Positions 53,907 to 62,694 of a stretch of 64,000 bases of DNA are shown here, one piece after another. The stretch comes from Okeania sp. SIO2C9. GTDB lineage: Bacteria; Cyanobacteriota; Cyanobacteriia; Cyanobacteriales; Microcoleaceae. Position 1 is the first letter of the stretch. Each line of letters starts with the position of its first letter. The stretch covers positions 32,591 through 96,590 of the forward strand of contig NZ_JAAHGO010000033.1 of assembly GCF_010672455.1 (NCBI RefSeq), read 5' to 3'. The position numbers and the translations under genes were made by a program. Under the pieces are notes generated by a model. The model saw nothing but the letters and a program-made list of their open reading frames with translations, did no database searches and had not been told where the DNA came from.

Positions 53907-54230
53907 GGCAGAGCAACTAAGTTTGTTTTAGGGCTCACGGCGGTTAAAATCCCCCGAGTCAAACTTCTTGCGCGAGTTAAAAGTCGTGGCTCCCGTTCTC
54001 CCATCTTTTTTCCGTGGGGTGAGACAACTAAAATTTTGTAATAGTAGGAGCGGTTTCCAGGTTAAATTAATGAGTCTTAGCCAATTAGATGAACCCCCCA
54101 GTGATATGATGAACTATTTTAATTGTGTCGGTCCAGTAGATTGTCAAGAAAATTTTTTGACTGAATGAAGTTTTAATTGAGTTGTTTCTTAAGCTCCTCA
54201 CATCTCCCAATTTTCAAAACTCTAACATTG
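53907..54230. other. Right end of the IscB element and promoter of the SGNH gene
   Basis: GGCTCACGGCGGTTAAAATC, CCCCGAGTC and CGTGGCTCCCGTTCTCCCAT probably form the 3' transposon end near 54000. The ORF at 53968-54168 overlaps it and has no features of a gene. Confidence 0.4.
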
Positions 54231-55322
54231 ATGGTCAAAAATTATTTAAGTCAGACAAAAAAAATCCTCAAAATTGTCTCAATTAATCTGATTTTATGTT
54301 TGTCTATATTAAGTTTAGTTGAAGGTCTATCTAGCATTATTTTACTGTTTTATAAAATCAGTAAAGTTCAACCAATCAGCGAAATACGCCACACTCAATA
54401 TGATGAATTATTAGGATGGGTGAATATTCCTAATGCTGATATTCCAAGTATGTATGGTCAGGGGATATATTTTCGGACAAATTCTCAATCATTCAGAAAT
54501 AATGAAGACTTTACTATTAATATTTCTCCTAATAAAGTTAGGATAATTTGTTCTGGGGATTCTTTTACAATGGGATGGGGTGTTAGTAATGACCAAACAT
54601 GGTGTCAATTATTAACATCTATAAATCAACGTTTGCAAACTATTAATATGGGTCAAGGGGGATATGGTGTTGACCAAGCTTATTTATGGTACAAACGTGA
54701 TGGTACTAAATTTGACCATAATATTCAGATATTTGCTTTTATTACTGATGATTTTCTGCGGATGCAACGGGCAAAGTCTCTGGGTTATGGGAAACCATTA
54801 TTGTCTTTAGAAAATGGGGAGTTAGTTAATGATAATTTTCCTGTGCCTAGAGGTTCTTTTTTAGTTCCAAAAATCACAGAAGGTAGTAGATATCTCCAGG
54901 AGTTAAGATTTTTAAATCTATGGCAAACATTGTTTCCTAGAAAGCTGGAAACTGACAATAAATATGTTGTTCAAACTCCTGCCATAGCTATCAAAATTTT
55001 TGAATACTTGGCGAAAATTAATCAAGAGAAAAATAGTAAGTTAGTGGTGGTTTATTTACCTATTCGTTCTGATTATGATCGAAATGAATCTGATTTTTGG
55101 CGACAATATCTACAGGCAGAATTAGAGAAACGCAACATAATTTATATTGATTTAATTGCTGAATTTAGGAACAGAATGCCTAATGAACAAGTAGAAACTG
55201 CTTTCTTGGGCGGTAATGGGCATTATTCTGTATCTGGTAATGAATTTTTTGCTAATCTTTTGTATGAAAAGTTGTTATCTATGCCTGAAGTTGCAGTTAT
55301 TTTACAAGGGAATAGGGAATAG
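54231..55322 (+). CDS. SGNH/GDSL hydrolase-like protein, copy A
   Basis: 363 aa from ATG 54231, which starts the N-terminal membrane anchor or signal (about residues 12-38). Block I is CSGDSFTMGWGVSND with the GDS serine; GQGGYGVDQAYLWY carries the block II glycine; the expected block III Asn is not obvious around FAFITDDFLRM; block V is GNGHYSVSGNEFFANLLY with the His, and an upstream Asp (IYIDLIAEF) could complete a triad. Likely an exported or membrane-anchored esterase or acyltransferase-like protein acting on envelope polysaccharide. A paralogue with about 80% identity follows 276 bp downstream. Confidence 0.7.
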   Translation: MVKNYLSQTKKILKIVSINLILCLSILSLVEGLSSIILLFYKISKVQPISEIRHTQYDELLGWVNIPNADIPSMYGQGIYFRTNSQSFRNNEDFTINISPNKVRIICSGDSFTMGWGVSNDQTWCQLLTSINQRLQTINMGQGGYGVDQAYLWYKRDGTKFDHNIQIFAFITDDFLRMQRAKSLGYGKPLLSLENGELVNDNFPVPRGSFLVPKITEGSRYLQELRFLNLWQTLFPRKLETDNKYVVQTPAIAIKIFEYLAKINQEKNSKLVVVYLPIRSDYDRNESDFWRQYLQAELEKRNIIYIDLIAEFRNRMPNEQVETAFLGGNGHYSVSGNEFFANLLYEKLLSMPEVAVILQGNRE

Positions 55323-55598
55323 AATACAGAACAAGCAAAAAAGCAGATTCCAACTATTGCAAAATAAAAATATTAACGTTCAAACCTCTGATTAAGGCGA
55401 TCGCTCACTGAAATTAAACTGACTTGACTATGGCACTAATAAAATGCTAATACATAGTATCAAATAGCAAATATAAATATTTGCCATTGGTGCTTTTTAC
55501 AAGTTTAAAAAGGTGTTTAGGAGCAACGTTGATTTATCCCATAGAGCTTCAATTTAACCATATTTCCTCATATCCAAAACTCCAAAACTCTAACACTC

Positions 55599-56681
55599 AT
55601 GATCAATAATAGTTTACTTCAGACAAAAAAAATTATCAAAATTGTTTCGATTAATCTGATTTTAATTGTGGTGATATTGAGTTTAGTTGAAGGTCTATCT
55701 AGTATTTTATTAATGTTTTATAAAATCAGTAAAGTTCAACCAAGACCTGAAACACGCCACACTCAATATGATGAATTATTAGGATGGGTGAATATTCCTA
55801 ATGTTGATATTCCAAATATGTATGGAGAGGGGATATATTTTCAAACTAATTCTCAATCATTCAGAAATAAGGAAGACTTTAGCGTTAATATTCCCCCTAA
55901 TAAAGTAAGGATAGTTTGTTCTGGAGATTCCGTCACTATGGGATGGGGTGTCAGCAACAACCAAAGCTGGTGTCACCTTTTAAGCTCAATCAACCAAAGG
56001 CTACAAACTATTAATATGGCCCAAGGGGGATATGGTGTCGATCAAGCTTATTTATGGTACAAACGTGATGGTACTAAATTTGAGCATAACATTCAGATAT
56101 TTGCTTTTATTACTCATGATTTTTTGCGGATGCAGAATGCAAATTTTACGGGTTACGGCAAACCATTATTATCTTTAGAAAATGGGGAGTTAGTTAATCA
56201 TAATTTTCCTGTGCCTAGAGGTTCTTTTTTAGCTCCAAAAATTACACAAGGTAGCAGATATATTCAGGAGTTAAGATTTTTAGGTTTATGGAAAAAATTG
56301 TTTCCTATAAAACTTGAAACTGACAATAAATATGTTGTTCAAACTCCTGCTATAGCTATCAAAATTTTTGAAGAATTGGCGGAAATAAATCAAGCGAAAA
56401 ATAGTAAGTTAGTCGTAGTTTATTTACCTAGTCGTTCGGACTATTATAAGAATGACTCTGATTCTTGGCGACAATATCTACAGACAGAATTACAGAAACG
56501 AAACATAATCTATATTGATTTAATTGCCGAATTTAGAGATAAAATGCCAAATGAACAACTAGAAAAAGCCTTCTTGGGCGGTAATTGGCATTATTCTGTA
56601 TCTGGCAATCAATTTATTGCTAATATTTTGTATGAAAAGTTATTGTCTTTGCCAGAAGTTGCAGTTATTTTACAGCAGTAG
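55599..56681 (+). CDS. SGNH/GDSL hydrolase-like protein, copy B
   Basis: 360 aa, a tandem paralogue of the preceding gene: the same anchor (IVSINLILIVVILSLVEGLS), CSGDSVTMGWGVSNN, AQGGYGVDQAYLWYKRDGT and GNWHYSVSGNQFIANILY. Differences cluster around the catalytic blocks (F to V after GDS, TDDF to THDF, GNGH to GNWH), so substrate preference may have diverged. The intergenic DNA upstream of the two start codons is similar (CCAAAACTCTAACA), suggesting that the promoter was duplicated too. Confidence 0.7.
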   Translation: MINNSLLQTKKIIKIVSINLILIVVILSLVEGLSSILLMFYKISKVQPRPETRHTQYDELLGWVNIPNVDIPNMYGEGIYFQTNSQSFRNKEDFSVNIPPNKVRIVCSGDSVTMGWGVSNNQSWCHLLSSINQRLQTINMAQGGYGVDQAYLWYKRDGTKFEHNIQIFAFITHDFLRMQNANFTGYGKPLLSLENGELVNHNFPVPRGSFLAPKITQGSRYIQELRFLGLWKKLFPIKLETDNKYVVQTPAIAIKIFEELAEINQAKNSKLVVVYLPSRSDYYKNDSDSWRQYLQTELQKRNIIYIDLIAEFRDKMPNEQLEKAFLGGNWHYSVSGNQFIANILYEKLLSLPEVAVILQQ

Positions 56682-57136
56682 AAAATACAAAGCAGTTATC
56701 TGAGGTGAATTCACTTTAAATATTCCACCTGGTAATGTTAAATTAGCGGTAGTCCTGAATCTGTCAGGATATTTGTTGCTATACTCCTTTTATTGGTAGG
56801 AAGTAAGCTGCAAAAATCATTAAAATCATTACTTGTTTACCACTACCAAATTAGCTAATCTCTTAACCATAAGGTCTAAGTACAGGACAAAAATTGAAGA
56901 TCGCAGCTAAAATTAGATTCATTACAAAGTTTGTTTTAGAGTCTTCATATTTTTCTCGATCGAGACTTATGCAAGGACAGTATATATAGTGTATCCTAGT
57001 AACATTAATCTACCTTTCCCCAGAAATTTATCTAATGTTGGCAGAAGACCCGCGCTCTCCTGAAAGGGAGCGTCGGGATGAATGCCAACCCGTGCTATAA
57101 TAAAACTACTTAATATTGGTATCAGAGTCGAAAACA
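56682..57136. other. Intergenic region and left end of a tnpB element
   Basis: 56982-57000 has the TATATATAGTGTATCCTAG tract and GACTTATGCAAGGACAG, reminiscent of the GACTTACGCA MITE. 57037-57089 is a hairpin (GACCCGCGCTCTCC...GGGAGCGTCGGGA within GTTGGCA...TGCCAAC) matching 8611-8663; it is the left end of the tnpB element. A TATAATAAA box at 57096-57104 could be the tnpB promoter. Confidence 0.55.
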
Positions 57137-58429
57137 TTGAAAGCCAGATACAAGTATCGTATATACCCAAACAGGGTGCAAATAACCAAACTGAATCAAT
57201 TATTTGGTTGTTGTAGATACGTTTGGAATAGCACATTAGCACATTGTAATGAACTATATTCTGACGGTCAAAAGAAACCTAGCTATGTTGATTTAACTAA
57301 ACAATTCATAACTCAAGCTAAAAAAGAGTTAGTTTGGTTAAAGGAAGTTGCATCTACTCCATTACAACAATCTCTCAAAGATTTAGACCAAGCTTACAAA
57401 AACTTCTTTGATAGTTGCACTGGAAAACGGAAAGGGATTAAGGTTAAACCACCAAAGTTTAAGTCCAGAAAATCCAGACAAACTGCGAGATTTGTCGGAG
57501 GTAATTACAAAATTGGTCAAGATAAAATCTATTTACCAAAGGTAGGCAAGATAAAAATTGTTTGGTCTAGAAAATTGCCTAGTGAGCCTAGTTCTCTAAC
57601 AATAACCAAAGACTCAGCTAACCGTTATTTTGCTAGTTTTGTAGTCGAAATAAATCCTGAACTGTTACCTAAAACTAACAACTCAATAGGCATTGATTTA
57701 GGCATTTCAACTTTTGCAACTTTGAGTAACGGAGATAAAATTAATGCACCAAAACCTCTGAAAAACAACCTCAAAAAGTTAGCTAAATTTCAACGTAAGT
57801 TTGCTAAAACCGAGTTAGGTAGTAAACGCCGTGAAAAGGCCAGAATACTAATTGCTAAACTGCATGCAAAAGTCAAAGACATTCGCACAGATTTTCTGCA
57901 CAAGTTGTCAACTGATTTGGTTAAAAAATATGACAAAATTGTGCTAGAGGACTTGAATGTTTCTGGTATGGTTAAAAACTGCAAGTTAGCTAGAGCAATT
58001 AGCGATCTAGGGTGGAGACAGTTTAGAACTTTAACTGAGGCTAAGTGTGAAAAATATGGCAAAGAATTTAGAACTATTTCTAGGTGGGAACCCACTTCTC
58101 AAAAGTGTTCTAATTGTGGCTTTAAAGGTGGCAAGAAAGAACTAAATGTCAGGGAGTGGACTTGCTTGAATTGCGGTACATTCAATGATAGAGATGTTAA
58201 TGCTGCTATTAATATTCTTAATGTAATTCAACCAAAAACCAAGGTTGAAATAGTTGAAGAAACAGTGGTAGAAATACCTGTACAATTATCACTTTTCAAT
58301 GAAGTCGCCGAGGGTCAACCGGAGACAGTTAAACGGACGCGGAGGAAACGTCAGACTGGCAAGCCAGCAGATTCTAATGATGTGTCAACTCGCCCTGAGT
58401 TTTTCAAGCAACTTGGTTTGTTTGAATGA
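57137..58429 (+). CDS. tnpB: TnpB RNA-guided nuclease (IS200/IS605 OrfB), intact
   Basis: 430 aa from TTG 57137 (KARYKYRIYPNRVQITKL, the standard TnpB start); a TTG at 57116 would add seven residues. RuvC-I SIGIDLGISTFATLSNG, RuvC-II KIVLEDLNVSGMVKN, zinc ribbon CSNCGFKGG...CLNCG and RuvC-III FNDRDVNAAINILN are complete. A C-terminal extension of about 65 residues (VEIVEETVVEIPVQLSLF ... KRTRRKRQTG) is acidic then basic and may contact the omega-RNA or DNA. It is a different family from the copy at 48873. No tnpA is present. Confidence 0.93.
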   Translation: MKARYKYRIYPNRVQITKLNQLFGCCRYVWNSTLAHCNELYSDGQKKPSYVDLTKQFITQAKKELVWLKEVASTPLQQSLKDLDQAYKNFFDSCTGKRKGIKVKPPKFKSRKSRQTARFVGGNYKIGQDKIYLPKVGKIKIVWSRKLPSEPSSLTITKDSANRYFASFVVEINPELLPKTNNSIGIDLGISTFATLSNGDKINAPKPLKNNLKKLAKFQRKFAKTELGSKRREKARILIAKLHAKVKDIRTDFLHKLSTDLVKKYDKIVLEDLNVSGMVKNCKLARAISDLGWRQFRTLTEAKCEKYGKEFRTISRWEPTSQKCSNCGFKGGKKELNVREWTCLNCGTFNDRDVNAAINILNVIQPKTKVEIVEETVVEIPVQLSLFNEVAEGQPETVKRTRRKRQTGKPADSNDVSTRPEFFKQLGLFE

Positions 58430-58432
58430 TGG

Positions 58433-58485
58433 ATGGGAATCCCGCGCTGTCTCGCAGAGCAGCGTCGGGAGGATGTCAAGCCACC
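58433..58485 (+). mobile_element. Right end of the tnpB element
   Basis: GAATCCCGCGCTGTCTCGCA, GAGCAGCGTCGGGAGGATGT, CAAG: a hairpin (CCCGCGCTG/CAGCGTCGGG) starting four bases after the stop codon, with a counterpart at 8845-8890. In TnpB elements the omega-RNA ends here and the guide follows. Confidence 0.65.
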
Positions 58486-58954
58486 CCTGTATGCTCAACT
58501 TTACAGAATCTTTAATTTTGCTGATGGTGTTTTTAGTAGTCGAAATCAGTGGAATTAATTACCGAATAAAGCTTTAAGCTATGAAGTTATACAAAAATAA
58601 ATTATGAAGTTTTGATGAAGCTATATTTGATAGTACATCTATCTTATGAGAAATGCTATATTAGCTTTTAGCATTCAGATATCAGCTTCTAGTATCTCTG
58701 GGTTTAAATCTCCATCCCCGATTTCTATAAACCGGAAGGTGCACAGACGGGTTTAAATTCCCTTCTAAATCTCTATTGCTTATTGTTAATTCCATTTAGC
58801 AATAAGAGGTAATACTATTTACTCATGCATTAATGTTACCCTTGGAAGGTGGTAAAAATAACTAGATAAATCATAGAGCTTACTTAACAATAAAATTACT
58901 TCCATAAATAGCATTTAGAAATAGAAAACTCAAGTCTAGCAGAGTTTTTGATAA
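58486..58954. other. Intergenic region
   Basis: AT-rich, with two GGGTTTAAAT(C/T) segments and CCGGAAGGTGCACAGACGGG. No gene, tRNA or terminator could be supported. Confidence 0.4.
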
Positions 58955-59150
58955 TTGGTATAATATCTTCTAAACAAACATCAGCTTAGAAAGTTAGAGA
59001 GCGAAAAACTAAACTAATTATTTCATAGTAAAAAGGATTTAGTTTACATAGAGGTGGAATCTTTAAAACTATACGCCCCCCAAAAATTAATATCTCTGGC
59101 GAACGGGCATTGAGCTGGAATTAATTGGCATAATTTTTTAGCAAATTTAG
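58955..59150 (-). pseudogene. Decayed duplicate of the Mo-dependent nitrogenase C-terminal family gene
   Basis: Aligns with 59190-59385 at roughly 80%: TCTTCTAAACAAACATCAGC, ATAGTAAAAAGGATTTA, ACATAGAGGTGGAAT, TTAATATCTCTGGC and GGGCATTGAGC are shared in order. It has frameshifts and no start codon. A tandem duplication of the neighbouring gene. Confidence 0.8.
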
Positions 59151-59174
59151 GTTGCCTGCTATAGAAAATTCCAT

Positions 59175-59471
59175 TCAACAATAAGGAGTAACATCTTCTA
59201 AACAAACATCAGCTAAGAAAGTTAGGGCACGAAAACGTAAAGTCATTAATTCATAGTAAAAAGGATTTATTTTACATAGAGGTGGAATATGCAAAACTTT
59301 ACGACCAAAGAATTTAATATCTCTGGCAAAGGGGCATTGAGCCGGAATTAATTGACATAATTTTCTGGCAAATTCAGGATTATTAATATCTATATTTTCT
59401 ATAAAATTACGACAAGGTTGTAGCAAAAAATCTATAGGCTTTTGGGGATAATTATTGGTAGTCGTTTGCAT
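59175..59471 (-). CDS. Mo-dependent nitrogenase C-terminal domain protein
   Basis: 98 aa from ATG 59471, chosen over an upstream start because the conserved domain begins just after it. FARKLCQLIPAQCPFARDIK, FGRKVLHIPPLCKINPFYY and LRFRALTFLADVCLEDVTPYC are the signature of the small Mo-dependent-nitrogenase C-terminal family (Pfam PF06967), with conserved cysteines. Found in diazotrophic cyanobacteria, where its role is unproven. It lies downstream of a CP12-like gene on the same strand, with about 70 bp between. Confidence 0.8.
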   Translation of the reverse strand: MQTTTNNYPQKPIDFLLQPCRNFIENIDINNPEFARKLCQLIPAQCPFARDIKFFGRKVLHIPPLCKINPFYYELMTLRFRALTFLADVCLEDVTPYC

Positions 59472-59538
59472 ATTTTTACTCCTATTATTTTGAATTAATT
59501 GTAATGATGATAGATAGTTGAAAAAAAGAGAATTACGA

Positions 59539-59760
59539 TTAGTAAATACTGCACTCAAGAGCATGAGGATTTTGTCTACAGTAATCATCAAACATAGAAG
59601 CTATTTGCTGCTTCTGTCGATTAGCTATATTACCTAGAAACTCTTCATATATTTGCCAAGCAATTGGAGATTTAGCACTGTCAATATCTTCTAAATTCGT
59701 AGCTGAATATGTATTTGTAAATGTTGTGATAATTGACCTTTCTGAACTGCTACTCAACAT
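59539..59760 (-). CDS. CP12-like small protein
   Basis: 73 aa. The C-terminal half (WQIYEEFLGNIANRQKQ, FDDYCRQNPHALECSIY) matches the second half of CP12, whose YC-x-x-NP-x-x-x-EC-x-Y loop binds GAPDH. The N-terminal cysteine pair and the usual PRK-binding helix are absent; residues 1-30 are Ser/Thr-rich. It could be a CP12-like regulator of carbon fixation or an uncharacterised relative that co-occurs with the nitrogenase-family gene downstream. Specific function unproven. Confidence 0.5.
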   Translation of the reverse strand: MLSSSSERSIITTFTNTYSATNLEDIDSAKSPIAWQIYEEFLGNIANRQKQQIASMFDDYCRQNPHALECSIY

Positions 59761-59928
59761 ATCTTTTGCTCTTCTTTACTTCATACTTTTAATATACACA
59801 TAATAAAAACAGATGACAATACATTTTTTATATAAAAAATATTTATCAATTATAGGCAGAGCTTATCTGCCCAACCAAATGTCTTTGAATGAAAAGTCAA
59901 TAGTCTAAAGAGAAAGAATATTTTGATT

Positions 59929-60018
59929 AGGAGTTACACAGATACGCTATATATAGCGCTCGAAACTATTGTCCAATAGTACTTGCACTATATAAATAGT
60001 GCCTTTGCGTAAGCCCTG
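59929..60018. repeat. MITE with GACTTACGCA-type termini, second copy
   Basis: AGGAGTTACACAGATACGCTATATATAG at the left, CCTTTGCGTAAGCCCT at the right, and the central CTATTGTCCAATAG palindrome as at 50318. Confidence 0.75.
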
Positions 60019-60164
60019 TTGATAATACAGTTTCGCGATCGCTATATAAGCAGATTTCATGTCAGTAATTAATTTTTATTTTCAAAAATATATTTAAAAT
60101 AGTAATTTCTCCTAGTAGACTGACACAGCTAAAACTGTGCAATAGATTTTTGTATTCTATAGAT

Positions 60165-60340
60165 GTCTTTTTCTCCCTACACTTCCCACACTCCCCACCT
60201 TCCCCATCCTCCCCACACTCCCTACACTTCCCACACTCCCTACACTTCCCACCCTCCCCACACTCCCCACACTCCCCACACTCCACACACTCCCCACACT
60301 CCCAACCCTCCCCACACTCCCCACACTCCCCCTGTTGAGG
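60165..60340. repeat. CCCCACACT microsatellite tract
   Basis: About 175 bp of imperfect 9-bp units (CTCCCCACA, CTTCCCACA, CTCCCTACA), strongly strand-asymmetric (pyrimidines on plus). Confidence 0.85.
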
Positions 60341-60446
60341 CAAAACTTAGACGGTGCTTTGATGAACTATAATTTGAGGATATTTTGCTCAAAAATTGGC
60401 AAAAAAATATATAAAGCTACCTGTGAAGGAGACTAAGAAGATAAAT

Positions 60447-62378
60447 ATGAAAATTCTGGGAATCTCAGCTTATTACCACGACAGCGCCGCCGCCCTAGTA
60501 TGTGAAGGAAAAATTATCGCCGCCGCCCAAGAAGAAAGATTTTCTCGTAAAAAACACGATGCCAGATTTCCCAAAAATGCTATTTCCTATTGCCTGAAAG
60601 AAGCCAACATAGAATTCCTCGACCTAGACCAAGTAGTTTTCTACGACAAACCCTTAATCAAATTCGAGCGACTTCTAGAAACTTACCTTAGTTATGCTCC
60701 TAAAGGTTTTCGGTCTTTTCTCATGGCAATGCCAATTTGGTTAAAAGAAAAACTATATTTAAAGACACTTTTAAGAAGAGAATTAGCCACATTAGGTAAA
60801 TGTAAGTCATCCCAAATTCCTCAACTGATGTTTACAGAACATCATCAAGCTCATGCAGCTTCAGCTTTTTTCCCCAGTCCCTTCGACCGTGCTGCGGTAA
60901 TGTGTCTTGATGGAGTGGGAGAGTGGGCGACTACTTCGGTTTGGTTGGGAGAAGGAAATAAACTTACTCCCCAGTGGGAAATAGATTTTCCTCATTCATT
61001 GGGTTTACTCTACTCGGCTTTTACTTATTACACGGGTTTCAAAGTCAACTCTGGGGAATACAAACTTATGGGTTTAGCTCCCTACGGAGAACCTAATTAT
61101 GTAGACTTGATTTTAAATAACCTCATAGACTTAAAAGCTGATGGTACTTTCCGGTTGAATATGGAATATTTCAACTATACGACTGGGTTGACTATGACTA
61201 ATGAGAAATTTGACAAACTTTTTGGCGGACCTCCTCGCAAAGCTGAAACTAAAATTAGTCAACGAGAAATGGATATTGCTGCTTCTATTCAGAGAGTAAC
61301 TGAGGAAGTAGTTTTACGTCTGAGTCGCACAGTGCAAAAAGAATTGAATGCTGACTACCTTTGTTTGGCAGGGGGAGTTGCTCTCAATTGTGTGGCGAAT
61401 GGCAAGATTTTACGGGAAGGTATTTTTAAAGATATTTGGGTTCAACCTGCTGCGGGAGATGCTGGTGGAGCGTTGGGTGCTGCTTTAGCTATTTGGTACG
61501 AATATCACGACCAACCACGGGTAATAGAAAAAGTGGTTGAGAATATTCCAGAAAAGGAATTAATTTCTGTGGAGTCTGGAAATTCTGCTGTTTCTGTAGC
61601 AAAACCTCCTGTTTGTCCTGCTCCGAATGACATGATGCAGGGAGCTTACCTCGGACCGAAATTTGCAGATGAGGAAATTCGGGAATATCTGGATGCTATT
61701 CAGGCAAAATATGAATATTTGCCAGATACAGAATTAATGCCACGGTTAGCAGAAATTTTAGATAACGGCAATGTGGTGGGATGGTTTCAAGGTCGGATGG
61801 AATTCGGACCCCGTGCTTTGGGAGGGCGGTCTATTATTGGCGACCCCCGGAATCAAAAAATGCAGTCGGTGATGAATTTGAAGATTAAGTATCGGGAGTC
61901 TTTCCGACCTTTTGCTCCTTCAGTTTTGGCGGAACGGGTTTCCGATTATTTCGACATTCAACATTCTAGTCCTTATATGTTGTTGGTAGCTCCGGTGCAG
62001 GAGAATTTGTTAATTCCAATGACTGAGGAACAAAAGCAGTTGTTTGGAATTGAGAAATTGAATGTGCCGCGATCGGAAATTCCGGCTATTACTCATGTTG
62101 ATTATTCGGCGAGAATTCAAACTATCCATCAAGAAACTAACCCTCGGTATTATGATTTGATTCAGCATTTTGAGAAGTTGACGGGATGTGGGGTAATAGT
62201 GAATACATCTTTTAATGTAAGAGGTGAACCAATTGTTTGTACGCCCGAAGATGCTTATCGGTGTTTTATGCGGACTGAGATGGATTATTTGGTGGTGGAG
62301 AATTTTTTGATGGCGAAGACTCAGCAGATTCCTTGGGAAAAGGATGAGTCTTGGAAACAGGAATTTGAGTTGGATTAG
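60447..62378 (+). CDS. Carbamoyltransferase (NodU/CmcH/TobZ family)
   Basis: 643 aa from ATG 60447. N-terminal ASKHA-type domain: KILGISAYYHDSAAALV, EERFSRKKHD, HHQAHAASAFF with the metal-binding histidines and CLDGVGEW. Central GGVALNCVANGKIL and PAAGDAGGALGAAL. C-terminal YrdC-like domain: GWFQGRMEFGPRALGGRSI and SFNVRGEPIVCTPEDAYRCF. The protein transfers a carbamoyl group from carbamoyl phosphate, via carbamoyl-AMP, to a hydroxyl of a sugar or secondary metabolite. An extra acidic segment (about 385-410) links the domains. No biosynthetic gene cluster is next to it, so its substrate is unknown. Confidence 0.88.
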   Translation: MKILGISAYYHDSAAALVCEGKIIAAAQEERFSRKKHDARFPKNAISYCLKEANIEFLDLDQVVFYDKPLIKFERLLETYLSYAPKGFRSFLMAMPIWLKEKLYLKTLLRRELATLGKCKSSQIPQLMFTEHHQAHAASAFFPSPFDRAAVMCLDGVGEWATTSVWLGEGNKLTPQWEIDFPHSLGLLYSAFTYYTGFKVNSGEYKLMGLAPYGEPNYVDLILNNLIDLKADGTFRLNMEYFNYTTGLTMTNEKFDKLFGGPPRKAETKISQREMDIAASIQRVTEEVVLRLSRTVQKELNADYLCLAGGVALNCVANGKILREGIFKDIWVQPAAGDAGGALGAALAIWYEYHDQPRVIEKVVENIPEKELISVESGNSAVSVAKPPVCPAPNDMMQGAYLGPKFADEEIREYLDAIQAKYEYLPDTELMPRLAEILDNGNVVGWFQGRMEFGPRALGGRSIIGDPRNQKMQSVMNLKIKYRESFRPFAPSVLAERVSDYFDIQHSSPYMLLVAPVQENLLIPMTEEQKQLFGIEKLNVPRSEIPAITHVDYSARIQTIHQETNPRYYDLIQHFEKLTGCGVIVNTSFNVRGEPIVCTPEDAYRCFMRTEMDYLVVENFLMAKTQQIPWEKDESWKQEFELD

Positions 62379-62694
62379 AAAGAATTAATTAAACGTTAAT
62401 ATGGCGAAAAACTAGATAGTGATTGCTCTTGTAGTGTATTGACCTAGCTAACTTTTTGCATTATATCATTATCATTGGAGCAAGTTCATGTGATTTAGAG
62501 ATGTCCACAGCTACCTGAAAGGACTTCCCTCTTTGGTTTCATGCTCTGCCCTCCAATGGTTAAAGCAAGTAGATAGTTTGTCTCATGCTTATCAAATAAG
62601 TGCAACATAATAGCAAATATAGGACTTACGCAGAAACGCTATAAATAGTACCTTTGCGTAAGTCTTGAAATAAATATTTGATTAGAACAATAGT
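62379..62694. other. Intergenic region
   Basis: Contains GATTTAGAGATGTCCACAGC (62492 region), similar to the AGACATCTCC element end, and a shortened MITE at 62621-62667. No gene. Confidence 0.45.
62621..62667. repeat. Deleted GACTTACGCA MITE
   Basis: 47 bp: AGGACTTACGCAGAAACGCT and ACCTTTGCGTAAGTC as near-perfect inverted ends around ATAAATAGT; the centre present in the copies at 50318 and 59929 is gone. Confidence 0.75.

Larger units (their letters stand above)
59761..60446. other. Intergenic region with MITE and microsatellite
   Basis: 59929-60018 is a GACTTACGCA MITE. 60165-60340 is a (CCCCACACT)n-like pyrimidine tract whose ORFs on both strands are repeats, not genes. The carbamoyltransferase ATG is preceded by GTGAAGGAGAC (60422-60432), a good ribosome site, 14 bases away. 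Confidence 0.6.

Noticed and set aside
53968..54168. 66-codon ORF after iscB
   Set aside because: It spans the presumed right end of the IscB element and has no family signature.
60062..60372. Proline/serine/histidine-rich and Gly-Cys-Glu-rich ORFs on both strands
   Set aside because: Both are translations of the CCCCACACT microsatellite and have no non-repetitive sequence of note.
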